Assembly (NCBI GenBank): GCA_043585095.1
Contig: CP121321.1
Coordinates: 2,604,001-2,668,000 of the forward strand
Source of the DNA: JANQIO01 sp043585095
Lineage (GTDB): Bacteria; Pseudomonadota; Gammaproteobacteria; Pseudomonadales; Halieaceae
Direction: 5' to 3'
DNA length: 64,000 bases
The position numbers were made by a program, and so were the translations under genes. Position 1 is the stretch's first letter; each line of letters starts with the position of its first letter. Below are positions 17,692 to 26,494 of the stretch, in pieces. Under the pieces are notes generated by a model. The model saw only the letters and a program-made list of their open reading frames with translations, ran no database searches and was not told the DNA's origin.

Positions 17692-18489
17692 ATGACGCAG
17701 AACCCTCTGAACGGAAAACACTATTTAGTCACCGGCGGTGGTACGGGAATTGGCAAAGCCTGTGCGCTGCGACTGGTCGCCGATGGCGCCATCGTTACCA
17801 TTAGTGGCCGCACGGAAAGCAATCTGGTCGCAGCAGCGGACGCTATAGCCACCGCCAAACTGCCGGGAGAGATTCGCATTGTCACCGGCGATGTGACCGA
17901 CGAAAGCAGCACCAAGGCTATGGTCGCTAAAGCCCTGGATGCGCAAGGCAAGCTGGATGGCGTCATCGCCAACGCCGGCGGAGGGGGCATTCCCATGGCT
18001 TACGCCGACATAGATACCGCTGAATTCACGCGAGTGTTGAATCTCAATGTGCTGGGCACGCTGCACTGTATGAAACATGCCATCTCGCCAATGCTGGCGG
18101 CAGGTGGCGGTAGCTTTGTTGGTATGTCTTCACTGGCCGGCCATGTTACCCACCCCTTTTTCCATGCCTACTGCGCAGGCAAGGCTGGGATTGAGGCCAT
18201 GATGCGCAATGCCGCAGACGAATACGGTGCTCATGGGGTACGTTTTAATGCGATTCGACCGGGCTTTATCGCCACGGAAATCATGGCTGGCATACCAGAG
18301 GATAGCGACGTGTATCGCTCCTACATCGAAAATACGCCGATGAACGGTGTCGGCCAACCGGAGGATGTCGCCGAACTTGCGCGCTTCCTGATTGGTCCTG
18401 AAGCACGCTGGATAACCGGCCAATGCATCAACGTTGACGGCGGCCATTCCCTGCGTCGTGGCCCTGACTTCTCAAGCTTCGTGGGCTGA
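17692..18489 (+). CDS. Short-chain dehydrogenase/reductase (SDR family)
   Basis: 265-residue SDR with the cofactor motif TGGGTGIGKACALR, NAGGGG, catalytic Ser in GMSSLAG, YCAGK (Tyr-x-x-x-Lys) and the classical C-terminal GQCINVDGGHS typical of FabG/glucose dehydrogenase-like enzymes. The ATG at 17692 is used; an in-frame GTG at 17683 is an alternative. The protein resembles 2,4-dienoyl-CoA reductase/FabG relatives, but the substrate is not determined. It is followed after 14 bp by an MFS transporter and may be co-transcribed with it. Confidence 0.85.
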   Translation: MTQNPLNGKHYLVTGGGTGIGKACALRLVADGAIVTISGRTESNLVAAADAIATAKLPGEIRIVTGDVTDESSTKAMVAKALDAQGKLDGVIANAGGGGIPMAYADIDTAEFTRVLNLNVLGTLHCMKHAISPMLAAGGGSFVGMSSLAGHVTHPFFHAYCAGKAGIEAMMRNAADEYGAHGVRFNAIRPGFIATEIMAGIPEDSDVYRSYIENTPMNGVGQPEDVAELARFLIGPEARWITGQCINVDGGHSLRRGPDFSSFVG

Positions 18490-18503
18490 GTCGGAACGCT
18501 GAG

Positions 18504-19694
18504 GTGCCCTTATCGCGCAGCCAGTCGGGACTGTTATTTTTTAGCCTGCTAACGATTGCGATCGGCCAGTCGCTGGTGTTTGCCATCCTTGCCCCGCTGG
18601 GGCGAGAGGTCAATCTCAGCGAAGTGCAGATAACGTCAATCATTGCGATATCTGCCCTGCTGTACGGCTGGATCTCGCCACGCTGGGGTCGCTTCAGTGA
18701 TCACCGTGGACGTAAGCCGGTACTACTTATCGGTCTCGCCGGCTTCACCGTGGGCATTGTGCTGTTTACCAGCGTTTTTCAGGCGGGCCTGATGGGACTT
18801 TTGGCGGGCCTGCCGCTGTATTTCCTGGCGATTTTTACCCGCTGCCTGCAATCCTCAATCATGGCGGCGACACCGCCTGCGTGTTCGGCCTATGCCGCTG
18901 ACCTCACTACCCCCGAACTGCGCATGGGTGCAATGGCACAGCTCGGCGCCGCTAACTCTCTCGGTACTATTTTGGGCCCCGCCGTATCCGGCGCGCTAGC
19001 GACTTTGGGCTTGTTGGCACCGTTGTATTTTGCTGGCTTACTAACCGCACTTGCCGCGGTGTTGGTCTGGATAAAGCTACCTTCAATACCCGCAGTCTCG
19101 CTTAAATCCCACGCCTCGCGGACGCGACTGCGCTACGGAGATCCGCGCATTTTCCGCTATATCGCCTGCGCCATTGGCATGTTTACCGGCTTCGGCGCTA
19201 TCCAGCAAACTCTCGGTTTTAGTATTCAGGACCGCCTCGAGTTAACCGGCATCGCCACCGCGCAGTATACGGGGGGCGCGTTTATGGTCGCAGCGATTGC
19301 CTCGTTTTTCGCCCAGGGCGTGCTGCTGCAGCGCCTGAAGCTACCGGCGGAGCATTTTATTCTGGCCGGGCTGGGCTGCCTGCTGCTGGCAGCCGGCTTT
19401 ATTGGTAGCTTCAATGAGATCGGTTATCTCGGCGTGGGGATGGCGTTTCTTGGCATGGGCACCGGACTTGCACTGCCCAGCATTTCCGCCGCGGCATCCA
19501 TGGCAGTCAGCCCTGAGGAGCAAGGCGCAGTCGCCGGCCTGGTTGCCTCCTCGCCAGCCATCGGCTTTGTCGCCGGTCCGGTGATTGGTGGCTTGCTGTA
19601 CCAGCAAAATACAGCACTACCCAGCGTGTTTAGCGGTGTAGTATTCGTACTGGTATTCGCACAGCTCATCAGTAACAGGAAGCGCACAACGTGA
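18504..19694 (+). CDS. MFS transporter
   Basis: Inner-membrane major facilitator of 396 residues with about twelve hydrophobic segments. The loop between TM2 and TM3 carries the family signature GRFSDHRGRKPVLL. Overall character (drug/H+ antiporter-like, TCR/Tet-type) suggests an exporter, but the substrate is unknown. It starts with GTG, 14 bp after the SDR stop, and its stop overlaps the GTG start of the CHAD gene (GTGA), so the three probably form one unit. Confidence 0.88.
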   Translation: MPLSRSQSGLLFFSLLTIAIGQSLVFAILAPLGREVNLSEVQITSIIAISALLYGWISPRWGRFSDHRGRKPVLLIGLAGFTVGIVLFTSVFQAGLMGLLAGLPLYFLAIFTRCLQSSIMAATPPACSAYAADLTTPELRMGAMAQLGAANSLGTILGPAVSGALATLGLLAPLYFAGLLTALAAVLVWIKLPSIPAVSLKSHASRTRLRYGDPRIFRYIACAIGMFTGFGAIQQTLGFSIQDRLELTGIATAQYTGGAFMVAAIASFFAQGVLLQRLKLPAEHFILAGLGCLLLAAGFIGSFNEIGYLGVGMAFLGMGTGLALPSISAAASMAVSPEEQGAVAGLVASSPAIGFVAGPVIGGLLYQQNTALPSVFSGVVFVLVFAQLISNRKRTT

Positions 19695-20491
19695 AAACTA
19701 CGCTCAGTGAACTGCTGGAAACAATCTGTATGCGCCGCGACGCTCTGTTATCCGAATACTCGGAGTACGACCTGCACCAATTGCGGGTATCGGTGCGCCG
19801 TTTACGCAGCCTACTGCGCTTTGAAGAGCAGCCTAGCGCCTGGCAGCTCCGCCGCGAGTGGGGTTTTCTGATCAGCCACACCAACCCCGCGCGGGACTGG
19901 GACACGCTGGCCGAGCGCCTCGACGAACTGCCCGAAGACCAGCAACCGGTTACGCTGATTGAGGCCGTGGAGCAGCAGCGCGAACATATCTGGAAGGATG
20001 TGCTGCGGGCACTACGCAATCCCCAATGGGACAGCACAACGGAGAATATGCGCAGCTACCTTGAGCTCGCATTTAGTGATGACCGCCTGCCACCGGACAA
20101 CGAGACAACCCTGGCCGAGGCGCGTACCCGCGTGAATCAGGCCTGGGAGCGTGCACAGGCATCCGGCGACACCCGCAGCTGGCACAAACTGCGCACGGCG
20201 ATTAAAGACTTACGCTACAACCTGGAAACCCTGCCCAATGGGACCGTAGACGAACCAGTTGCGCTGTGTGAGCGCATGCAGGAGCAGCTGGGCATTTGGC
20301 ACGACAGCCTGATGCACCGAGAAATACTGCACGCCATCTCGGCGACGCTGCCCGCCGACGAACGCTCAGCGCGAGAGGCCATCGCCAATCTGGATACTGA
20401 GCTTTTTACCGAAAGCATGCGCTGCTTGAAGGAAGCGCGTCATACCATGGCAGCGAGAGCGCAGTTACTGGAGCGCACTAAAACCCACTAG
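19691..20491 (+). CDS. CHAD domain protein
   Basis: 266-residue helical protein with CHAD hallmarks: the conserved HQLRVSVRRLRSLLRF near residues 29-45 and, in the second half, WHKLRTAIKDLRYNLE. CHAD domains bind polyphosphate and often sit beside CYTH triphosphatase domains; here no CYTH domain is present. Translationally coupled to the MFS gene. It converges on the thioesterase gene, the two stops being only 5 bp apart. Confidence 0.88.
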   Translation: MKTTLSELLETICMRRDALLSEYSEYDLHQLRVSVRRLRSLLRFEEQPSAWQLRREWGFLISHTNPARDWDTLAERLDELPEDQQPVTLIEAVEQQREHIWKDVLRALRNPQWDSTTENMRSYLELAFSDDRLPPDNETTLAEARTRVNQAWERAQASGDTRSWHKLRTAIKDLRYNLETLPNGTVDEPVALCERMQEQLGIWHDSLMHREILHAISATLPADERSAREAIANLDTELFTESMRCLKEARHTMAARAQLLERTKTH

Positions 20492-20496
20492 CCGTC

Positions 20497-20961
20497 TTAC
20501 AAAAGCCTGGCTAGCGCGTCTCGGATTGGATCGGGGATAGGCACCGACTGGTTGCTCGCACGCTCCACAAAAACATGCACGAAATGACCGTAGGCTGAGA
20601 CCGTTTCAGCGCCCTTGCGAAACACCCCGATGCCATAGCGCACCGAGCTATTGCCGAGCTTTTCAACTCGCAGACCCGCCTCCAGCGCATCGGGATACGC
20701 CAGCGCGCTGACATAGTTACAACCGGAGTTCACAACATAGCCAACCACAGGATCATCCGGCAAACGCAATCCGCCCTGCTCTATCAGATACTGGTTGGCC
20801 ACAGAATCAAAGTACTCGTAATACACCACGTTGTTGATGTGGCCGTATACGTCGTTGTCTCGCCAGCGCGTGGTGATGGTATAAAACACGCGATAGTCGC
20901 TGCGCTTGGGAGCCTCAGAATGCGGCACGGTAAATCGCCAGTGCGTCATCGCGACTGACAT
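20497..20961 (-). CDS. Acyl-CoA thioesterase (hotdog fold, 4HBT/YbgC type)
   Basis: Hydrolyses acyl-CoA esters. 154 residues with the 4HBT signature RWRDNDVYGHINNVVYYEYF, in which the Asp of DNDVYGH is the usual catalytic residue. Last gene of a six-gene leftward operon. The start at 20961 overlaps the end of the upstream alcohol dehydrogenase gene by 47 bp (a Met at 20949 would cut that to 35), which points to translational coupling. It may recycle CoA during incomplete or branched-chain oxidation. Confidence 0.88.
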   Translation of the reverse strand: MSVAMTHWRFTVPHSEAPKRSDYRVFYTITTRWRDNDVYGHINNVVYYEYFDSVANQYLIEQGGLRLPDDPVVGYVVNSGCNYVSALAYPDALEAGLRVEKLGNSSVRYGIGVFRKGAETVSAYGHFVHVFVERASNQSVPIPDPIRDALARLL

Positions 20962-22081
20962 CGCGGGGGTTATTCACCAGGAGTCGCTGCTGCAACATCG
21001 CCTCATCCGCAAGCATCGGCAAGTCAGCCTCGGGTACTTCTGCATCACGCAGGGTTGCGGGTAGTTCGGTGTCACGGATGATCAGCTCCAGGGCCTCAAT
21101 CAATGCTTCAGCTCCTGTCGTTTTCCCAGGGGACATGGCGGCACTCGGCAGCACGTTTACGACAACGGGAGCAAGTTCTGCGTAAAGATCGCGAGCCACC
21201 TTGAGATTGAAACGCAGTACGGCTGGCAGCACCAGTGAATTACTGAGCCCATGGGGAATATGGTAATGCCCACCCAGGGGATACGCCAAAGCATGCACCG
21301 CGGCCACGGGCGCATTGGCAAAGGCTTGCCCCGCCAGCATGGCACCTAACAGCATATTGCTGCGGGCTTCGCAATTCTGGCCATCATGGACGGCGGTATG
21401 AATGTTGCCCGCCAGTAGGCTTAGCGCCTGCCGCGCCAGGGTGTCAGAGACAATATTTTTGCGGTGTCGCGAGGTGTAAGCCTCAATCGCGTGCACCATG
21501 GCATCGATTCCTGTCATCGCCGTCACGGCGGGAGGAAGACCCAACGTTAGCGTAGCGTCCAGCACCGCCAGGTCAGGCAGCAAGGCAGATGAGGATACTC
21601 CGGCCTTGGTGGTTTCACCGGTGGTAACGACGGCAACCGGAGTGACCTCTGAGCCCGTCCCCGCCGTGGTCGGAACCAGTATCAGCGGCAGTCGCGTCTG
21701 TTGCACCTGATCCACGCCGTACATCTCGGCTAGAGGCTGACTGCCGCCCGCCAGCGCTGCGACAAGCTTGGCAACGTCCAAAGAGCTGCCGCCGCCTACA
21801 CCAATCACGCCGTCAATGCCGGCCTCTCTCGCCTGACCCGAAGCGGACGATATGACGTGATCCGGTGGATCCTCGCGCACCTGATCAAAGATAATCGGCG
21901 TTACACCCGCGCTGCGAAGAGCTTCGATAACCGGCTCCAGCAAGCCTAGCGCCATCAGCCCGGGATCGGTGACTAACATCGGGGAATCGATACCCAGGCT
22001 GGCGCAGTGACGGGCCAGCTCCAGACTGGCGCCATCGCCACACACGATTCGTGCTGCGGTGTTGAAGGTAAAGGCCTGCAT
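20915..22081 (-). CDS. Iron-containing alcohol dehydrogenase (group III)
   Basis: 388-residue NAD(P)-dependent dehydrogenase of the Fe-ADH family. Visible are GGGSSLDVAK (cofactor), PTTAGTGSEVTPVAVV, and the metal-binding helix MTGIDAMVHAIEAY followed by further His residues in HALAYPLGGHYHIPHG. It interconverts an alcohol or hydroxy acid with its carbonyl; the exact substrate is unknown. Fifth gene of the MaoC operon, 17 bp after the quinone-oxidoreductase-like gene. Confidence 0.92.
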   Translation of the reverse strand: MQAFTFNTAARIVCGDGASLELARHCASLGIDSPMLVTDPGLMALGLLEPVIEALRSAGVTPIIFDQVREDPPDHVISSASGQAREAGIDGVIGVGGGSSLDVAKLVAALAGGSQPLAEMYGVDQVQQTRLPLILVPTTAGTGSEVTPVAVVTTGETTKAGVSSSALLPDLAVLDATLTLGLPPAVTAMTGIDAMVHAIEAYTSRHRKNIVSDTLARQALSLLAGNIHTAVHDGQNCEARSNMLLGAMLAGQAFANAPVAAVHALAYPLGGHYHIPHGLSNSLVLPAVLRFNLKVARDLYAELAPVVVNVLPSAAMSPGKTTGAEALIEALELIIRDTELPATLRDAEVPEADLPMLADEAMLQQRLLVNNPRDVSRDDALAIYRAAF

Positions 22082-22098
22082 GGAAGGCGCTGCCGGAT

Positions 22099-23082
22099 TT
22101 AAAACGTCAGAATGACTTTACCACGGGCGCGCCGCTCCGCCATGCAGGTAAAGGCTTCCTGATATTGCTCAATCGGGAAGCAATCGGTCACCACCGGCTT
22201 GAGATCGCCGGCCTCGAAGTGCTTCCAAAGCGCCTTGATATTGTCAAGATTGACCTCGGGTTCCTCGCCGCTAAATCGACCCCAGAACACGCCTACCACG
22301 GAACAGCCCTTCAAAAGTGTGAGGTTCAAAGGAATTTTGGGAATATCACCCGCCGCAAAGCCGATAACGAGAAAACGACCGTTCCAGGCCATGCCGCGCA
22401 GGGCCTGCTCGGAGTAATCACCCCCAACCGGGTCGTAGACAACGTCAACGCCCTTGCCATCGGTTAGCGCCTTGATGGCGTCTTTCAGTGAGGTCTCTGA
22501 GTAATTGATGACCTCGTCTGCGCCCAGTTGCTTGCAGACTTCCAGCTTCTCGTCTGAACTGGCCGCCGCGATCACGCGCGCGCCCATAAGCTTGCCCAAC
22601 TCGACAGCCGTGGTGCCAACGCCGCCCGCCGCACCCAGTACCAACAAAGTCTCGCCCGCTTTGAGCTGCGCGCGTTGCACCAATGCGTAATAGGAGGTGA
22701 AGTAGGTGATTGCGACCCCCGCGGCTTCTTCAAAGCTCAGTGAAGCAGGTTTGGGGAACACAGCGAGTTCGTGCACCACGGACTGTTCACAGAAGCCGCC
22801 CACCGCACCCATGGATATGACTTCATCGCCGGGAGCAAAGCGTGTGACCTTCTCGCCTACTGCCTTAACCACACCGGAAAACTCGCCACCGGGGACAAAC
22901 GGCAGTTCGGGTTGGAACTGGTATTTGCCCTGAATAATCAGCACGTCCGGAAAGTTAAGACCTGCAGCTTTGACATCGATGAGCACGTCATTCTCACCGA
23001 GCTCTGCCGTTGGCCAGTCCGACTCCAGGCTGAGAGCTTCGCCGGTTCCCGGGCCCAATTCTCGGCATACCAGAGCGCGCAT
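22099..23082 (-). CDS. NADPH:quinone oxidoreductase-like medium-chain dehydrogenase
   Basis: 327-residue zinc-free MDR enzyme (QorA/crotonyl-CoA-reductase-like), with the GroES-like N-terminal half and the NADPH loop VLGAAGGVGTTAVELGKLMGA. It could reduce an enoyl or quinone double bond using NADPH. The start ATG overlaps the thiolase stop by one base (TGATG). Its place in a beta-oxidation operon suggests a 2-enoyl thioester reductase role, for example for methyl-branched or dienoyl intermediates, which is an inference. Confidence 0.9.
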   Translation of the reverse strand: MRALVCRELGPGTGEALSLESDWPTAELGENDVLIDVKAAGLNFPDVLIIQGKYQFQPELPFVPGGEFSGVVKAVGEKVTRFAPGDEVISMGAVGGFCEQSVVHELAVFPKPASLSFEEAAGVAITYFTSYYALVQRAQLKAGETLLVLGAAGGVGTTAVELGKLMGARVIAAASSDEKLEVCKQLGADEVINYSETSLKDAIKALTDGKGVDVVYDPVGGDYSEQALRGMAWNGRFLVIGFAAGDIPKIPLNLTLLKGCSVVGVFWGRFSGEEPEVNLDNIKALWKHFEAGDLKPVVTDCFPIEQYQEAFTCMAERRARGKVILTF

Positions 23083-24260
23083 CAGACCACCTCAAACAGG
23101 CCAGCGGCGCCCATGCCACCGCCAACGCACATCGTGACCACGACATACTTGACGCCGCGGCGCTTGCCCTCGATCAGGGCGTGGCCAATCATGCGAGAGC
23201 CGCTCATGCCATAGGGGTGACCGATAGAGATCGCGCCGCCGTCAACATTGAGCTTATCGTTATCGATTCCCAGACGATCACGGCAGTAAATCACCTGTAC
23301 TGCAAACGCTTCGTTGAGCTCCCACAGGCCGATATCGTCGACTGTCAGACCGTGCTGCTTGAGCAGCTTGGGGACAGCAAAGACGGGACCTATGCCCATT
23401 TCGTCTGGCTCGCAGCCAGCAACCGCGATACCGCGATAAATACCCAGGGGTTCAAGACCTCTTTGCTCAGCAAGTTTGGCACTCATTACCACCTGAGCCG
23501 ATGAGCCATCCGAAAGCTGGGATGCGTTCCCCGCTGTGATGGTACCGCCCTCGATAACCGTTTTAAGCCCGGCAAGGCCTTCAGCGGTTGTGGCACGAAT
23601 GCCTTCGTCAGCACTGACGGTCGCTTCGGCTTCACTCTGTTCACCGGTTTCCTTGTTCCAAACTATTCGCTTGCATGTCACCGGCACCAGCTCATCTGCA
23701 TAGCGACCGGCCTCATAGGCTGCCGCGGTGCGCTGCTGACTCTGCAAGCCGTACTCGTCCATTTTCTCGCGAGGGACCTGATAGCGGTTCGCTACCACTT
23801 CCGCCGTCTGCAACATCGGCATATGGATGTTGGCGTGCATGGCTACCAACTCGTCATCGATGGCACGGTAGCGATTCATATTTTCATTTTGGACCAGACT
23901 AATCGACTCCAGGCCGCCGCCGACCACGATATCCATGCCGTCGTGCAAAACCTGCTTGGCAGCGGTCGCAACGGCCATCAAGCCTGACGAGCACTGGCGG
24001 TCAAGCGTCATGCCTGAGACGGTTACCGGCAGGCCAGCGCGCAACGCGATCTGACGCGCAATATTGCTACCGGTTGCACCCTGCTGAAGCGCCGCACCCA
24101 TAATCACATCTTCGACCTCAGCCGGGTCTATGCCAGCGCGCTTTACCGCCTCAGCTACAGATGCCGCGCCCAGCGAGGCGCCACCCAGATTATTGAAGCC
24201 GCCGCGAAAGGCCTTGCCAATGGGCGTGCGCGCCGTCGATACGATAACCGCGTCTGTCAT
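23082..24260 (-). CDS. Acetyl-CoA acyltransferase (thiolase)
   Basis: Cleaves 3-ketoacyl-CoA to acetyl- or propionyl-CoA and a shortened acyl-CoA. 392 residues; nucleophile Cys90 in DRQCSSGLMAV, His in ISIGHPYGMSGSRM and the second Cys (about 378) in VVVTMCVGGGMGAAG. The His-Pro-Tyr (rather than His-Pro-Leu/Ile) is as in FadI-like thiolases. It is translationally coupled to the downstream qor-like gene and is preceded by an 84-bp gap with an 8-bp hairpin at 24277-24298. Confidence 0.94.
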   Translation of the reverse strand: MTDAVIVSTARTPIGKAFRGGFNNLGGASLGAASVAEAVKRAGIDPAEVEDVIMGAALQQGATGSNIARQIALRAGLPVTVSGMTLDRQCSSGLMAVATAAKQVLHDGMDIVVGGGLESISLVQNENMNRYRAIDDELVAMHANIHMPMLQTAEVVANRYQVPREKMDEYGLQSQQRTAAAYEAGRYADELVPVTCKRIVWNKETGEQSEAEATVSADEGIRATTAEGLAGLKTVIEGGTITAGNASQLSDGSSAQVVMSAKLAEQRGLEPLGIYRGIAVAGCEPDEMGIGPVFAVPKLLKQHGLTVDDIGLWELNEAFAVQVIYCRDRLGIDNDKLNVDGGAISIGHPYGMSGSRMIGHALIEGKRRGVKYVVVTMCVGGGMGAAGLFEVV

Positions 24261-24276
24261 ATTGTGTCTCCTGTTG

Positions 24277-24298
24277 GCGGCGCAAGCCTGTGCGCCGC
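24277..24298 (-). other. Intercistronic hairpin before the thiolase gene
   Basis: Stem GCGGCGCA/TGCGCCGC with a 6-base loop, between the SDR stop and the thiolase ribosome site. No T-run follows, so it is more likely an RNA-processing or stabilising hairpin than a terminator. Confidence 0.5.
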
Positions 24299-24344
24299 TT
24301 GGTTCGAACGAGTCTTCGTCCGTAAAAAGTGTGCTTAAAGTGGA

Positions 24345-25265
24345 TCAGCCCAGATCAATGCCCTGTGCTTCTGCCGCCATGCTGGTGAACTTGAGTGTTT
24401 GCTCGAAACCTGCCTGCGGAACAGCTTCGCCATCGGCCGCGCTGATCGCATCCCAGTTAGCGGCAATGCCTTCCGGCGTCTGATCCTCTGGCGCCAAATA
24501 CATGCCGTGAGTCTCGACGATCTTGACCAGGGAATAGCAACCTGCGCCTGCGGCAATAATCGAACGGTTGGGGCCATCCTCGCTAACCATAAACAGGACC
24601 GCCGGCGTAACGGTTTCCGGGGTCAGCAATTCAAAGGCTTTCTCGGGAATCAAACCTTCAGTCATACGCGTCCCGGCGGTGGGCGCCAGCGCGTTAATAT
24701 GAATATTGTATTTTGCGCCTTCCTGGCACAGGGTGTTCATCGCACCGATCACGCCCATTTTTGCAGAGCCGTAATTGGTTTGTCCGAAGTTGCCGTACAG
24801 GCCACTGGAAGACGTGGTCATGACAATACGGCCGTAGCTTTGCTCGCGCATAATGTCCCAAACCGCCTTGGTGCAATTGATGGACCCCATCAAATGCACG
24901 TCCACGACCATCTGGAAGTCGTCTAACTCGCCCTTGGCAAAGCTCTTGTCGCGCAGAATGCCGGCGTTATTGACCAGAATATCAACACGGCCCCACTGGT
25001 CCATCGTCTGCTGGACCATCGCCTGCACTTCGTCGTACTTGGCGACATTGGCACCGTTGGCGATAGCCTCGCCACCCAAAGCCTCGATCTCGGCTACCAC
25101 TGCGCGAGCCGCGTCACTGGAACCGCCGGTGCCATCTGCGGCGCCGCCGAGGTCATTAATCACGACCTTGGCGCCACGCTTGGCAAGCTCAATAGCGTGA
25201 CTGCGGCCTAAACCGCCGCCTGAACCTGTGACGATGGCTACTTTACCCTCATACGAAATACTCAT
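24345..25265 (-). CDS. SDR dehydrogenase, (3R)-hydroxyacyl-CoA dehydrogenase-like
   Basis: 306-residue SDR resembling the dehydrogenase part of peroxisomal multifunctional enzyme type 2. Cofactor loop TGSGGGLGRSHA, an inserted GGAADGTGGSSDAA after the second strand (typical of this subgroup, unlike ordinary FabG), NNAG, catalytic Ser in MTTSSSGLYG and YGSAK. Likely oxidises (3R)-hydroxyacyl-CoA to 3-ketoacyl-CoA for the thiolase downstream. It follows MaoC by 25 bp, which supplies the (R)-hydroxyacyl-CoA. Confidence 0.88.
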   Translation of the reverse strand: MSISYEGKVAIVTGSGGGLGRSHAIELAKRGAKVVINDLGGAADGTGGSSDAARAVVAEIEALGGEAIANGANVAKYDEVQAMVQQTMDQWGRVDILVNNAGILRDKSFAKGELDDFQMVVDVHLMGSINCTKAVWDIMREQSYGRIVMTTSSSGLYGNFGQTNYGSAKMGVIGAMNTLCQEGAKYNIHINALAPTAGTRMTEGLIPEKAFELLTPETVTPAVLFMVSEDGPNRSIIAAGAGCYSLVKIVETHGMYLAPEDQTPEGIAANWDAISAADGEAVPQAGFEQTLKFTSMAAEAQGIDLG

Positions 25266-25290
25266 ACTGACTCCTTAACTCTGAATGCCA

Positions 25291-25755
25291 TCAACCTGTG
25301 AAAACCATGGACAACCACTCACAAACCAGGGCCGGGGTCTCTTCGCCCTCGATCTCTACAGTGACGTTTTGCTTAATCAAAAACCGGTTCTCATCTTTTT
25401 GGGTGATATCGCCAATTTCGATATGTGCGCGAACACGTTTGCCTGCCTTGACCGGCGCCAAAAAGCGCACTTTGTCAAAACCGTAATTGACACCCATCAC
25501 CACGTTCTCGGGCGATACGCCTATACCCGTGCACATGGGAACCAGGCAGGAAAGTGTCAAGAAGCCGTGGGCAATGGTGCCGCCAAAAGGCGTATTTTTG
25601 GCTGCCTCTTCATCAATGTGGATGAACTGATGATCATCGGTGCAGTCTGCGAATTGGTTGATGCGGTCCTGAGTTAGCGCGGTCCATTCACCGGGCTCAA
25701 ATTTGTGACCGATAAAGCCCAGAAACTCTTCTTTTGGAACGACTTGTAAGCCCAT
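25291..25755 (-). CDS. MaoC-family (R)-enoyl-CoA hydratase
   Basis: Hydrates 2-enoyl-CoA to (3R)-hydroxyacyl-CoA. 154 residues, single hotdog fold with the hydratase-2 signature: catalytic Asp in FADCTDDHQFIHID and His in the same segment, then FGGTIAHGFLTLS. First gene of the six-gene operon; the shared promoter/operator at 25863-25891 lies about 110 bp upstream. Together with the SDR and thiolase it makes an R-specific beta-oxidation branch. Confidence 0.92.
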   Translation of the reverse strand: MGLQVVPKEEFLGFIGHKFEPGEWTALTQDRINQFADCTDDHQFIHIDEEAAKNTPFGGTIAHGFLTLSCLVPMCTGIGVSPENVVMGVNYGFDKVRFLAPVKAGKRVRAHIEIGDITQKDENRFLIKQNVTVEIEGEETPALVCEWLSMVFTG

Positions 25756-25862
25756 GGCAAAAACCTCGTAGTGATGTCATCAATCGCTGGCCGGTGTTTA
25801 GGGAACACTGCTTTAAGAACACTGCATTCCAGCGGCCTGCGGCGGTAAAAAATCGGGATTTG

Positions 25863-25891
25863 AACCTACAGTATGTTGACTGGACTTACAA
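25863..25891 (-). promoter_or_regulatory. Promoter with embedded palindrome, MaoC operon
   Basis: On the minus strand: -35 TTGTAA (25886-25891), 17-bp spacer, -10 TAGGTT (25863-25868). The imperfect palindrome AACCTACAGTATGTT (25863-25877) overlaps the -10 and matches, with one change, the perfect copy before the acyl-CoA dehydrogenase operon at 31629. The flanks GGGATTTG and GATACTTGT are also shared. The 196-bp gap 25756-25951 holds nothing else that could be supported. Confidence 0.78.
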
Positions 25892-25951
25892 GTATCTCCG
25901 CGCCCCGACCACTTTCAGCACGGCACAAAATCGCCAGTAAATGACGAGCAA

Positions 25952-26494
25952 CTAACGCCGCACGGGGCGCTTTGCCAGCTTTCGCTGCAGCGTGCGCCGG
26001 TGCATACCAAGCGCTTTCGCCGTGGCGCTAATGTTGCCGTCGAACTGATCCAACATTTTCTGGATGTATTCCCATTCCAGGCGATCTACGGACAGGGGCT
26101 GGTCCGGAATGCTCTCTACCGACGTTGTCTCAGTTGCAGGCGCCTCCCGGAACGCATCGAGTACCTCTTTCAGCGTCGCAGGTTTGCAAAGGTAATTCAG
26201 GGCGCCCAGCTTGATCGCTTTTACCGCGGTGGCAATACTCGAATATCCCGTCAGCATGACCACCTCGACGCCGGGACAACGCTGAAGATAATCGGGTAGT
26301 GCCAACAGACCGGAGCGGCCGGGCAAATTCAGGTCGAGAAGGATTCGATCCGGCGTGAAACTGCGCAGCAGCGCCAGACCCGCTTCGGCATCAGAGGCTG
26401 TTTCAACCTGCATGCCATGGCGCTCCAGGCCCCGACGCATCGCGTCTACGAAGGCCTCGTCATCGTCCACCAGCAAGACCTTTTCGCCGCTCAC
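25952..26494 (-). CDS. regA: Response regulator of the RegA/PrrA/ActR/RoxR family
   Basis: Receiver domain (about residues 5-120, phosphoacceptor Asp54 in ILLDLNLPG, Thr in VVMLTGYSS, Lys in LCKPATL) followed by a Pro-rich linker and a Fis-type helix-turn-helix, NISATAKALGMHRRTLQRKL (from residue 154), a pattern close to identical across the RegA family. Known members control photosynthesis, respiration, nitrogen and carbon genes in response to redox state. The start overlaps the kinase stop by 4 bp (26491-26494). Confidence 0.94.
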   Translation of the reverse strand: MSGEKVLLVDDDEAFVDAMRRGLERHGMQVETASDAEAGLALLRSFTPDRILLDLNLPGRSGLLALPDYLQRCPGVEVVMLTGYSSIATAVKAIKLGALNYLCKPATLKEVLDAFREAPATETTSVESIPDQPLSVDRLEWEYIQKMLDQFDGNISATAKALGMHRRTLQRKLAKRPVRR

